Shown here piece by piece: positions 33,061 through 43,849 of a stretch of DNA of 64,000 bases. Below the pieces are notes generated by a model. It was not told the origin of the DNA and ran no database searches. It saw nothing but the letters and a program-made list of their open reading frames with translations. The translations under genes were made by a program, and so were the position numbers. The DNA is taken from positions 4,836,001 through 4,900,000 of the forward strand of contig CM060849.1 of NCBI GenBank assembly GCA_030737835.1. Direction: 5' to 3'. The DNA is from Acorus gramineus (lineage: Eukaryota > Streptophyta > Magnoliopsida > Acorales > Acoraceae). Numbering within the stretch: the stretch's first letter is position 1; each line of letters begins with the position of its first letter.

Positions 33061-33098
33061 ACTTGCATAATAACCACCAATTACACACACAACTATCC

Positions 33099-34457
33099 TT
33101 ATACTAGAAAGCTGGGAACACAAGATGATACCTCGAACCATGACACCCGAAGGCTGCGCCTCCTCGGCCGTAAGCGCTGCAACTCTGCCTTGAACCAACC
33201 GCGGCTGAGGAACAGGGCACGCCTCGCCGGCTGCACTGGCTGCTGCTGGCGCTGAGGCTGCTGCTGCTGCTGCTGGCGCGGAAGCTGCTGCTGCAAGAAC
33301 GGCGGCTGCTGAGGTGGCACTCGGGGTCGATCAGCATCTGGGCAATTGTATCTGATATGCCCGATGCGCTGGCAATGAAAACAGCGCCGCTTCTCCGGCT
33401 GCCAGGACTGGATGGGCACTGCTGCAATGGGTGTTGGATCCCATACTGGCACCGCATCTGCTGGAGGAGAGGCAGCCGCTGACTGCTCGAAGCGGGGCCT
33501 CTTCCTCTTGCGCTGCCCCTGGTCCTGACTCCCGGAAGGACCCTGATCTGCAGAAGGGGTCGGAGCCCGCACTTGAATCCCGAGGTCTCTCTCGACAGTC
33601 TTCGCCCGCGAGACCAAGTCGGAGAACCTCGTGAAAGCCTGGGCGGTGACGTGCACCCGGATGGCGCTGCTGAGACCGAGCTCGAATCGACGGCACCTCA
33701 TCCCCTCATCCATCACCAAGGCTGGAGCGAACCTGGAAAGGCTCGTGAAGCGCGTAGAGTAGTCAGCGACGGACATAGTGCCCTGAGTCAGCTGCTCAAA
33801 CTCCCGCTCCACTAGCTGCCGCGCCGAGAACGGGAAGTACTCATCCAAGAAGTACCTCCGGAATCCCGCCCATGAAAGCCGCTCCACTCCCTCTGGAATG
33901 TCCACCACTCGGGTAGCCCACCAGTCGGCGGCGTCACCCTTCAGCATAAAGGTGGCCAGGGAGACTCGCTGGCGATCGGTGCAAAGCATGGCCGCGAAGA
34001 TCACATCCACCTCCCTCAACCAACGCTCTGGCGCAAGAGGATCTGCCGACTGCCCATGAAACTCGGGAGGATGGAGCTTCAGAAAGGCGTTGAGGCCGCT
34101 CTGCTGCACCCGCGCTGCCGCCTCTAGCTCCTCCTCCCTCTGCAGGGGATCCTCAACTCCTACTGCCGGAACTGCCACCGGAACTGGGGGTACATCAGGT
34201 ACCACAGGCGGATCTGCCACCAAGGGGACCTGCGGAACTGCCTCGCGAGTCGCCCTCAGCTCCTGAATCTCCCTAGCCTGCTCTGCAATCATCCGCGTCT
34301 GTGTCTCCACCAAATCAGCCAACCGAGCGAAAGCACGCTCCCAAGCAGGAGGCTCCTGCGTCAAGGGCTCTCCGGTAGCATCCTCGTCTCTGGTAGGTCC
34401 GGAAACCTCCAAAGACCGAGAGGGACCTCGTCCGCGCCGTCCTCTGCGAGGAGGCAT
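33099..34457 (-). CDS. gag: Gag of element E, nearly intact, C-terminal frameshift
   Basis: 452 codons from ATG at 34,457 (MPPRRGRRGRG), 120 nt inside the 5' LTR. Gag builds the particle that packages retrotransposon RNA. Visible parts: a basic N-terminus; a coiled-coil-prone region (residues about 45-75); a Pro/Val-rich spacer (75-110); the capsid domain ([42 protein letters not shown]); a basic RKRKRPRFEQ patch; a CCHC knuckle [14 protein letters not shown] near 365; and a Gln-rich tail. After QPARRA, about residue 420, the frame differs from element A. The expected text ([14 protein letters not shown]) continues in another frame at 33,198, so a small indel truncates it. No internal stops, unlike element A. 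It could still make a capsid/nucleocapsid. Confidence 0.85.
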   Translation of the reverse strand: MPPRRGRRGRGPSRSLEVSGPTRDEDATGEPLTQEPPAWERAFARLADLVETQTRMIAEQAREIQELRATREAVPQVPLVADPPVVPDVPPVPVAVPAVGVEDPLQREEELEAAARVQQSGLNAFLKLHPPEFHGQSADPLAPERWLREVDVIFAAMLCTDRQRVSLATFMLKGDAADWWATRVVDIPEGVERLSWAGFRRYFLDEYFPFSARQLVEREFEQLTQGTMSVADYSTRFTSLSRFAPALVMDEGMRCRRFELGLSSAIRVHVTAQAFTRFSDLVSRAKTVERDLGIQVRAPTPSADQGPSGSQDQGQRKRKRPRFEQSAAASPPADAVPVWDPTPIAAVPIQSWQPEKRRCFHCQRIGHIRYNCPDADRPRVPPQQPPFLQQQLPRQQQQQQPQRQQQPVQPARRALFLSRGWFKAELQRLRPRRRSLRVSWFEVSSCVPSFLV

Positions 34458-34560
34458 ATCAGCACCCTAAGAAAACCAGACACTAGGATCAGAATACTCA
34501 TATCGAAATCCTAGGACTCATCTCTACGAAAGGAAGACTATTGGCTCTGACAGGACCAGG

Positions 34561-34571
34561 CTCTGATACCA
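34561..34571 (-). other. tRNA-Met primer binding site of element E
   Basis: The minus strand reads TGGTATCAGAG after an AAAGT spacer from the 5' LTR end, identical to element A. Confidence 0.85.
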
Positions 34572-34576
34572 ACTTT

Positions 34577-37500
34577 TGTCACGCCCCAGGGCGGCCAACC
34601 CCGGGACGCGGCAAATGTATATATATCATATCAGAAACCTACACAGGAGGTCAAATGCATATACTCTAAACCACAAATAAAATGACAACACATATCAAAT
34701 AGGGCTGACATAATATATACAATATAGCGGAAGCAAAAGACTGAATCTGTGAATAAACATTCTACAGACTCGATACTCAATCATACGTCCTGTGAGAGCC
34801 AATATACACAAATACAACTGAATATATACAACACGTGCTCAGCACGGAAATACAATACATACAGCCAAGGAAAGGGATGCTGATAGCCTCTGGTACTCGC
34901 GGACGTAGCGCTGCTCCGCTACTGAAGAAATCCCTCGGAAAGCTCCAACTGCTGCTCCGGCTCCAGCTCAGGCTCAGTGACCACTGGGGAAAAACATGTG
35001 CGAGGGGTGAGCCACACGCTCAGTGAACAGCACAACCCATGCATCACAGACAATATTTACCAATATTCCATTATTTTATCCAGCCATCAATACATAACAA
35101 CATAAACCAGTGGTTCGTACTTCGCCGAACCACCACACCCTCACCCTCACCCATCCATGGGTGACATAGGATTTTGGGACTGATAATCATCTATTCACAA
35201 ATCCAGTAGGTCGCTCATCGCCAACCCACTACACCCTCACCCTCACCCATCCATGGGTGACATAGGATTTTGGGACTGACTAGGCTGTTGGTCACCCTTG
35301 GTCCACCGATAGCTCTCCCTCCACTCCGTAGGCCGCCTGGTCTACTCCCACATTCAGCACAGTCCGAAACCAAATCAGGAGGTGCCTACTAATGGGAGCC
35401 CTCTGTCAGGAAGGCCCTGTCTAACGTTGGGGGTAGCCTCTACCGGATCCAACGCAGGGAACAGAACAGCCTATCCATACGCATATGATCCACTCGGATC
35501 CGCCGACAATACATCTCTACAACTCAAATGTCATGAATTCCTCTGAATTCAACCGGATGCATCTCCACGATGCGGGGAAACAGTACAATCAAAAGCAGTG
35601 TTGGAATATCACTGGGGGAAAGAAACTCGGGAGGGCGGCGTGAGTTCCCGATACAGGGTACCCCGACAACCAAACAAGGAACACGGAGTACCCTAACACG
35701 GGTCTCACCGCTGTCCTCGCAAGGTCCCTCCCCTATAATATTCACTACTCATGCTAATAATCATACTAATCATACAACATTACTTATAATATTATTGGGA
35801 CTAGAAACCTTGGGAGGGCAGCCTGAGGTCCCGATACAGGACATCCCGACAACCAAACAAGGAACACGGAGTACCCTAACACGGGTCTCAGCGTTGACCT
35901 CGCAAGGCTCCTCCCTATAATATTATCCTAAGGCATGCGATCTAACAGATACCAGCATTTAATTTAATAAATAAAACTAGTAGGACGCATGCATAGGCCG
36001 GGTTTCCTAGCATGTAAACAGGGGACATGCTGCATGGCTCATATGCATATCCTAAGGGGGCAAGTCCCTAACATGCAAAGACTAGGGAAGCATGCATTCT
36101 ACACATAATTCATACAAGAGTGGATTACATATTATTACAGGTAATATTTATCCATGGCGCCCCAGGAGAGGTCGGTATACGCCCCAAGTGCGTACAACGC
36201 CTCTCTACTGGGTTGGATTGTCCCACTCACCCCTATCCGGGTCGTCGCGCGACCGTCCGTCCAGATCTGCAAGATAGACAATCAATATGGTGAGTTAAAA
36301 TCCATAAATACTACAAAATACATAAACCCACAATTAAACTCCCAACACTCGGGCAAACGTGCATACGACCCGCACGCACGCTAGCCCGAGCACTCCGACA
36401 ACCACCCGCACGGCCGGCCACCACCCGCACGGCCACCCGACCGCCCGGACGCGCCGCCGCGCCTCAGCCCGCGCACTCCGCGCACCGCCCGGGGCTCCGC
36501 GCGTCCACCGAGCCCAGCCGCGGCAGCCCGCACGCGCCCCGCACGCCGTGCGCTGGCCCGCGAGCACCCCGCACGCCCCCGCGCGCGGCGCCTCGCCCCC
36601 GTGCACACCGTCCCTGCCTTGCCGCGACCCGCGCACGCCTCGCGCACGCCTCCTCGCCCCGCGCGCACCCCGCGCGCACCTCCGCCACCTCCTCCGCGCG
36701 CACCTCGCGCGTCCAGCCCCTCCGGCAGCACCTCCGCGCGCACCTCGCGCGTCCAGCACCTCCGGCAGCACCTCCGCGCGCACCTCGCGCGACCTGCTCC
36801 ACGCGCACCAGCCGCCCAGCTCGCCCAGCACCGGCCTCTGCTCGCCCAGCACCGGCCTCTGCTCGCCCAGCACCGGCCACTGCTCGCCCAGCACCGGCCA
36901 GCACCTCCGCGCGCGCCCAGACCAGCGCCCAGACCAGCTCGCCATCAGCCCCTCGCGCACAGCACCACCCGAGCAGCTCGCACGCCTCGCACCGCCGGCA
37001 CAGCACACCTGCACGACCAGCACAGCACGCCGCCCGCGCGCGCCAGCTCGCACGCCGCGCGCACGCGCGCCCGCGCACGCACGCGCGCATGACCGCGCGC
37101 GCCCAGCCTGCGCGCTGCTGCTGCTCTGCCTGCTGCCCGAGAACACCCCCCCCCCCACCTGCCGAGCGCCTCCAACCACCCCTCCCACTGCCCCGACCAC
37201 TTCCAACCACCTCCGACCACCCTCCGACGACCCCCACCGCCACCAACCACCTCCCAACCACAAAACCCTCCCCTAGCAATCATCTAGACAAGAAATGAGA
37301 GGGAAAAGAGGCTTACCGAGGGGAGGGAGCGAAGTCCGGACGCTCTCCGCGCGCCGAAACCTTTCCCAAAGGCCTTCTCAAGCCCCGATCTATCACGGCC
37401 CTCGATTTGGGTCGAAACAGAGGAGAGAGAGAGTCCAAGGTCGGGGATGATGAATAGTGATTTCAAATTTTTAGATTCCATTTATGTAATGTGCGACTTA

Positions 37501-37751
37501 AAAATCCGGATACGCCCCGGAACTGCGAAATTTTTGCAAACGATGCCAGAATTCGATGAAATTTTCGTGGGAGGTCTAAAATGGCACCAGGACACCAAAT
37601 ATGCAGTTAGATTTCCAATCGGAGTCCTCTAGCTCAGACGATAGCTAACAGTCAGAAATTATGCGGTTCCAACAAAAAACCCTAAAAATTTTTAAAACTG
37701 CCAGGACGCTCTAACGGTTACCAGCAGGTTAAAAGTGACACATATATAACA
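34577..37751 (-). repeat. 5' LTR of element E
   Basis: 3,175 bp. The CpG-rich block is 36,350-37,130. The inverted repeat is CTCGGGC 36,348-36,354 / GCCCGAG 36,384-36,390. It ends GACACATATATAACA, then the TSD GGGGA. Confidence 0.95.
36267..37316 (-). other. Predicted LTR leader intron (element E 5' LTR)
   Basis: Donor-like TCG|GTAAGC at 37,316 and acceptor-like TTGCAG|ATCT at 36,267; 1,050 nt. In a transcribed copy this would lie in the RNA leader upstream of gag. Confidence 0.4.
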
Positions 37752-37756
37752 GGGGA

Positions 37757-38984
37757 GGGGGAAATAGAGAAGGGGGGAGGCTGTGGTGGTGGTGTTCATA
37801 GATGGTGGAGGGCGGCATGGAAGGAAAGGAGAGAAAATAGATATTAAAATTTTTGAATAGTGAAGTTAAAAATTTAGAAAAACTGTATATACCTTGCAAT
37901 GAGATTAAATTATCATAAAATATAGGTGATGGAATTAATAGTTACATAGATAAAACAGTGGTGGGAGTATTTCACTTACACACTACGTAATGGAGTATAT
38001 ACATTGCATTGGCGATAAAACAGTGTATATACAATTATGTAGTGTATGAAAATTAAAAAAAAATATTATTTTTGAAATAAAAAATACTAGTGCACTCTGG
38101 TGTATATTTCATTTTTATAAAAATATGTATTATATATTATTATTAGAGAAACAACAAATGAGGGCTAAGGATAAGATTGCACACATGACTTGACATATCA
38201 TTTTCCATCTCAGTTAGATATAGGAGGGCTTTGTACTTCTATTGTACTTCTAGATCAAAAGTACTTCTGGATAAAAAGTGGTGACTGTTTAAACTTTAGA
38301 CATTTCGTGGTCCTTTTTTTATTTGTTTTCTTCACATTTTCACGCTGCAATGAAAGTACTATTACTCCTTCAACATGATAGAGATAAAACTTGTGTACTG
38401 AATACATCTCTTTAATTAACTCCATTGTTAAGCATGAGGGGATCAATGTGAAATAGATACCATCGGAAGGGACCAAACATGTATGAAACCGCACGATTTG
38501 TTATTAAAATGAATATAGAAATATTTATTAATTTGATGCATGTTATGGTCCATGATGATGAGCTTTATGGGTGCTGTTATACTCAGATCTATTTTCAGCC
38601 CTATACGGATCGATAGATTTCTATTGACACATATGTTTACTTTAGCAAGGCATATGTTTCGAAAGAATTTTTTTACATTTTTTATAAATGCATCCATGCA
38701 ATTCATTAGAGTATATACTTCATTTTTTTATAAAAGCGTGTACCTCATTAGATGAGGTATACTATTTTTAAAAAATTCAAAACATATGTAGACTGGATTT
38801 GAGACTGGAAATAGGACTGGATGTAACATTATCCTAGTTTTATATCATATTTTATTTATGTTAAAACAACTCATTTAAAATCTAATAAGCGTCTGCATGG
38901 ATTTGGGGTGTACAGCGTCGGATTCTGGATACGCAGTATTTAAGACAGTGTGTCAAATGTCACACATTCACAACCCTCTTTAGG
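37757..38984. other. Non-coding stretch with a dispersed repeat at its start
   Basis: A purine-rich start, then AT-rich DNA. 37,841-37,950 matches 46,860-46,970 (GTTAAAAATTTAGAAAAACT, GAGATTAAATTATCATAA, TAGGTGATGGAATTAATA). Short frames near 38,190-38,755 have no recognisable product. Confidence 0.6.
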
Positions 38985-39435
38985 TAAGCCTGTCAATTAT
39001 CCGAAAAAATTTCGAATCTGATCCAAATCCGTATCTGAAAAATCAGAAATATCCGATATTCGAATATTCGGAGTGCGAAAATGTTTCAGTCTATCCGATT
39101 CAAAAAATATCCGTGTCCTACATATATTATAAAAATATATATATTTGTATTATATATTGCTTATATTGTTATCTTGTATGATTAATCACTAAGATAATAT
39201 ATTATAATACTATTAAATTTTCAATGTATGATATCTGAAAGAGATAATAAGCTTTAAAATCTTAATTTTAATTTTGATGTCTCTCTAAAATATCACTTGA
39301 TTATCCAAATTAATGTTAATATTCAAATATATCAATTATCTAAAAAAATCCGTATCCGATCATATTCAAAGGGATCCGAATTCAAAAATTAATATCGGTA
39401 TCTAAATCTAAAAGTTAGGATATTTGACAGACTTA
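38985..39435. mobile_element. hAT-like MITE, copy 2, beside the DUF1639 gene
   Basis: 451 bp, clearly homologous to 28,043-28,511 along its length. The termini are TAAGCCTGTCAA and ...TTGACAGACTTA. The flanks give no clear 8-bp duplication, so it is probably older. It ends 36 bp past the stop codon of the DUF1639 gene, hence within or next to its 3' UTR. Confidence 0.8.
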
Positions 39436-39470
39436 TACATTAAAAGCAAGCAAACAAAAGCTAATACCAT

Positions 39471-40350
39471 TTAATGAGGTTCATGAATTTTGTACATGTC
39501 GGCAGTGATCTTCGCTGGAATATGCATGCCCGGAAAGAAAGACTGCCAATATAACGAACAGAACGAAATCAATCCCTCACAATAAAAAACTAGATCATAA
39601 GAAGAGATGATCAATAAAAGGGAGAAAGAGAGGACTTACATCGAGCACTCTCTGTACGCAACGAGACCTCTTTTTGGGACGCTTGTGGGGTTTCGACCCC
39701 GTCAAGAACAGAAAGTCCGCCTCGATTTCCGCACGCGAGAGTGCCAACCGAAAATAGCTCCCTTCGTCACTCCTGCTCTCCCGCTTCTTCTCCGCCCTCT
39801 CCCCTTCCAAGTCTGCCACCGCCGCCGCGGCGATCCCCCTCAGCCGCAGCGATCTGTACTGGACGGGCGCGGCCGCCGCAGCCGGCAGATGGGGTGGCCG
39901 AGACAGAGGCGTCGGTGGCGGCAATGGAGGGGATCGGAGATGGATCTTCTTCAGCTTCTTCTCCGTCCTCTCCCCTTCCAAGTCGGCCACCGCCGCCTCA
40001 GCCGGCGGAGGGGGTGGCCGAGACAGAGGCATTAGGGGCGGCAATGGAGGGGATCGGAGATGGATCTTCAGCTTCTGTGCCCCGGCGACTCTGCTCCCCT
40101 TCCTCTCTCCCGTCGAGTCCTCTTGATCTCGCACCGCCTCGTTCGGCGATTTTGAAAGGGACGATCGATCGCTCCTCTTCCCCTTGCCGTCCGGTCCGAC
40201 CTTCATGTATCGGACGAGCCTCTGATTCCCCCATTTCAACATTGGCATCTCGAAATTGTGAAAGACCCGAGGCGGCGGAGGAGAGACGATCATCGGACGC
40301 ATATCCATCGGTCGGTGCTCTTGCGGCCTATTGAGAAGCTCCATCACCAT
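39471..40350 (-). CDS. DUF1639 family protein, two exons
   Basis: Exon 1 is 40,350-39,640 (237 codons); the intron is 39,639-39,543 (GTAAGT...GGCAG, 97 bp, phase 0); exon 2 is 39,542-39,471 (23 codons plus TAA). The 260-residue product has an N-terminal motif MDMRPMIVSPPP and NFEMPMLKWGNQRLVRYMK. A Pro-rich middle carries an internal duplication (KIHLRSPPLPP...LSRPP...ADLEGER twice). The C-terminus shows the DUF1639 signature RLALSRAEIEADFLFLTGSK, then KRPKKRSRCVQ, and in exon 2 FFPGMHIPAKITADMYK. Without exon 2 the conserved end would be lost, which supports the splice model. The biochemical role of DUF1639 is unknown; the basic KRPKKR run suggests nuclear location. A MITE lies just downstream. 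Confidence 0.85.
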
Positions 40351-41030
40351 TGATCGATTGAGGGAATCGACCGTTCAAGACACAAATGAGAGACCTCAAT
40401 CGAAAATTAGAGAGAAGGGGATTTATTAGGGTTTTGTTTTTTGTGAGGGGATTCGTGAATTGTGATTTCCCCCAAAAAAAAATTGTGTGTTATTAGTGTG
40501 AACAGTCAGATTCCGTGATCTTCAATGATTGAGAGCAAAAAAACGTCCTTATGGTTCGTTCGTCAACTCGTCCTCCGTGACGTGGCGACATCACCCTCGT
40601 CAACCCACTTGTTTGACGGCCATTTTCGAGAGGGCATTTATCACCGGACGCAATGGGTGGACACCGGATGGACGAAGAGTCTAACCGATATTGCCGCGTC
40701 GATCTTTTTTTCCCTCGCTTTTTTGAATCGAAGAGTTTGTTGTCAGTTCACCACGCCGTGGGTTTAAGTGATTACCATAAATGCCTATGGACCGTTGGAC
40801 GTCCAGGCTTGGGATGCAAGTATTTAGAATACTTGTGGTCAAAGTAAGATATATGTAAGTAGGTGCACACGATCTCTAATAAGGGAGAGGTTCTTGAACG
40901 TTACACTACATTGTAACAAATAGGATGGAATGGATCGTAACAGTCGGAATTCAGTTTTAACAGTTGTGAGAACTGTTTAACTTTATAATCGTTTAACTCA
41001 TCCTATTTTTTTATTCTGTTTTCCATGACT
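40351..41030. other. Upstream region of the DUF1639 gene
   Basis: Probably holds the 5' UTR and promoter of the minus-strand gene. I see no convincing TATA box. An 80-codon plus-strand frame (40,525-40,767) has no recognisable features. Confidence 0.5.
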
Positions 41031-41033
41031 TAA

Positions 41034-41323
41034 AGGGATGATTTGAAATATTGGGATAAAAGGTAATTATAAAGATAAGTTAGTAGAATGATAGTTTATC
41101 CCCATTTAGTATAAATAATAATCGGGATAAACTGTGGATAGTTGTCCTAATTTTGAAATGAGAATGATGATATTTTGTTTCACCCTAAACGCTAGTATAA
41201 CATTTATCCGTACTTTTTATCTCAATTTTGACAAATATAAATATAAAAAAAATTGATGATTTTTTATCTCCGTAAATTAGAATAATTTATCCTCAAAATC
41301 TTAATCTCTTGTCAAATTATCCC
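41034..41323. mobile_element. Tourist-like (PIF/Harbinger) MITE, copy 1
   Basis: 290 bp, flanked by TAA (41,031-41,033 and 41,324-41,326), with imperfect inverted ends AGGGATGATTTGAAATA and ...TGTCAAATTATCCC. The interior (GTCCTAATTTT, TTTTGACAAATATAAATA) is related, inverted, to 51,226-51,519. Non-coding. Confidence 0.75.
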
Positions 41324-41326
41324 TAA

Positions 41327-42180
41327 GTAATTACACGTGTTATTTATCTCTAAGTGGATTTTTTTCCCCTCAGTACGTGTACTGATTGTAATTTTGGGTT
41401 AGTAGCAGGGGTAAAGGAGTCATTTCATGTTGGATTAAAAAATGCGGTTGGCGACTGCAAATTAATAAGGGGCAGGATTCAGCTTAAATTTTAAAGGGTT
41501 ATTCATCTGAACGAGGAATAATAATCTCTGAAATTGGGCTATCAACCAAACGGAAATCATACTCAATAAGCTTTGAAATTCAGCTTTCAGCTGAATAAGC
41601 TCTTATATTTGACTCAACCAAACAGCCCCTACTTATTTGGAACCAGAAGTTGGGATGACATCCAAATCAGATGTTCACGCATAAAATTTTTATAATGCAT
41701 ATGCTAGAAAAAAAAAGATTTTGTATTCAAAAGAATCATCTTGGTCAAAGAAAAGATGGAACCATCAGGAAGTAAACAATCTATAAGAAGTCAAGAAGGT
41801 GTTCGCTGCAAAGATAATCTCCCAATTACTAAGAAAACACGTGCAATAGAAAGGGCAAATTGTACGGCACGCATATTTTTTTTTATGTTAAATGTGAAAA
41901 TATATGGAAAATGAGTAAAGTTATTCTTTAGCATAACCATCTACTTACAAGTCCTAATATAAGTCATCTTCTAAGGTTACACAGAAAGATGTTGCTACAT
42001 CACAGTGGATTAATTGATTAGATGGATAATGTATTGATAAAACCTACTGAAGATTTCAACTATATGAGGAAGGGGGGGGGGGGGGGGGGGGAGTTGAGAA
42101 TGTTGGTTTTCTCATAATAGACTATTACATAGGAAGAAGATGAAAATCTTGAACAAAAATGATGCATATATTCTATTGGA
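41327..42180. other. Non-coding stretch with MITE-like scrap and poly-G
   Basis: 41,500-41,640 resembles a degraded MITE end (GCTGAATAAGC, AACCAAACAGCCCC). A run of about 19 G is at about 42,073-42,091. No gene seen. Confidence 0.5.
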
Positions 42181-42194
42181 TTATTTGAAAAATA

Positions 42195-42950
42195 GGCAGT
42201 CACAAGACCCCGCATTTTTTTATTCTATATAAGTTGATAAAGATGGACAAATGACCAACTTCTTTTTGGCATATTCATGTTTTTTTTTTTTTTTTGATAT
42301 CGGAGAGACCCTCCATGGCTGACCTTACGGTCGAGTTGAGAATGCTACCTCCGCTTGTTTGCTCCTGTCCAACGGAAAATTCTTTCGAATAATCGCTAAC
42401 AAACAAGTGGGTAAGTCAGCGCCAAGACTCAAACCCAAGACCTATCGGTAACACCGCTAAGCCCTGAACCGTTGTGCTATGACCACTGATAGATTCATGT
42501 TCAATTATAGACTATTCATACTTTGGTGATGTGTTCCCTTTTGATAAGACATATCGGACTAATAAGTATGGCATGCCTTTTGCTCCATTTATTGGAGTAA
42601 ATTAATATAAACAGACCATCATGTTCGGTGTTGCTTTGCTCTTAGATGAAACTCCATGTAGTTTTGTTTGGTTATTTCAGACTTATGGTGGCAATGTCTG
42701 GACGACAACCAAAGACAATTTTTACAAACCAATGTATTGTTATGTCATGGGCTCTCTCTTTGGTAATGCCTAAATATATGTTATCACCTTTGTCTATGGC
42801 ACATATTCCAGAATGCAACTAAACATCTTTCACATGTATACAATAGTAATCCTCATTTTCAAAATGACTTAAAAAATTGCATATATGAAAGTGACAAGGA
42901 AGAAGATTTTTTGTTGAGATGGGAAAATTATTGAACACATGATCTTATAA
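42195..42950 (+). pseudogene. FAR1/MULE-type transposase relic, split by a SINE
   Basis: Across frames the text reads FGDVFPFDKTYRTNKYGMPF, then APFIGVN, and after a stop QTIMFGVALLLDETPCSFVW. This matches the start of the MULE/FAR1 transposase domain (first catalytic Asp region, D.TY.TN.Y..PF..F.GVN). Several stops and frameshifts occur. A SINE (42,280-42,492) separates the preceding fragment (QMTNFFLAYS) from the rest. The similar but independent copy at 53,594-54,510 sits inside a MULE; here I find no terminal repeats. It is a dead transposase or FAR1-like gene. Confidence 0.75.
42280..42492 (-). mobile_element. tRNA-derived SINE, about 213 bp
   Basis: Flanked by ATTCATG (42,273-42,279 and 42,493-42,499). 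The minus strand starts near GTGGTCATAGCACAACGG, containing an A-box-like TAGCACAACGG, and a B-box-like GGGTTTGAGTC follows about 40 bp later. A tRNA-unrelated body follows and the element ends in 16 A (T run 42,280-42,295). This is the standard layout of a Pol III-transcribed SINE moved by LINE machinery. It is inserted in the FAR1-like relic. Confidence 0.9.
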
Positions 42951-43849
42951 GAAACTCATAGTTGTCATAGTTATATAAAGTTCATGAGAAATGGGCTTTG
43001 GTTTATCGTTGAAATAGCTCTTCTCCTAATATAACAACAACTCAATGAAGTGAAAAGTGTAAACAATGTCTTTAAAAAATGGTTGAATAAAAAATTGCCA
43101 CTTTCCACATCCATGATACAATATGATAAAAGCATTACTTTGTTTTCTCTTTGTTTTTCAACATCTTCTTCAACCTCTCTTCAATATTTTTTTCTCTATA
43201 TTTTTTCATCATCTTCGTCAATGCTCTCTCCCTGACGTTGGACAGGATTGATGTCCCATCTCCTGTAGATAGGATTAAATATTTTTTCAATTAATTTCTT
43301 TTATCCAAAGAACATTTGCGGTGTAATGAATGAGATAGTGATCAAACTTTTTTTTATTTTACAAGTCTTTTTTTTAGAAGTCAAGTGTTCCCTCTTTCCA
43401 TGTTTTTTGCTTCACCATTTGTTATCTTTCATCTATAAATAGATTAACATTTCGTCAGAAAAAATCCAACTATAGAAAAACACAACATTGAGAACCCCTT
43501 TCAACATATCGAAAGCATCGGTCTACCAGTTTATTTAAAACAAAAAAAAACCCAAATTTTTAAAAGGGCACAATCACATATATATTTTTTTTGTGGAAAT
43601 GATCGGCTATATAATTTTGAATAAGATATTATAGCAGTCTGAAACTTATCTCAAAGCAAGGAGGGGAGGAGAGAGATACAGAGAGGAGAGGAGTGCTCAT
43701 ACAAGCTGTATAAAACACTCAATCCCATCTATAAAAAAAAAAAATAGAATGACTATGCAGATAAAGCCTGCCAAAAATAAAAAACAAGCAAAACATCAAC
43801 TCTACCATTCACAGTACGAAACTAGCTGGGATCAGTGAGCAATACACCA

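Larger units (their letters stand above)
28564..37751 (-). mobile_element. Element E: young non-autonomous chimeric Tekay retrotransposon
   Basis: Perfect 5-bp TSD GGGGA (28,559-28,563 and 37,752-37,756), LTRs 28,564-31,747 (3') and 34,577-37,751 (5') with TG...CA ends, a Met-tRNA primer site, and a polypurine tract. The interior is only 2.83 kb where a full Tekay needs about 5-6 kb. It holds gag, a reused LTR piece (32,373-33,060), an RT/RNase H remnant and a chromodomain end. Protease, most of RT and integrase are missing, yet LTRs and TSD show it moved as a unit. Enzymes were presumably supplied by a relative. Confidence 0.93.

Noticed and set aside
40525-40847. 80-codon and 64-codon plus-strand frames upstream of the DUF1639 gene
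   Set aside because: No recognisable motif, overlapping each other in different frames, and located where that gene's 5' region is expected.
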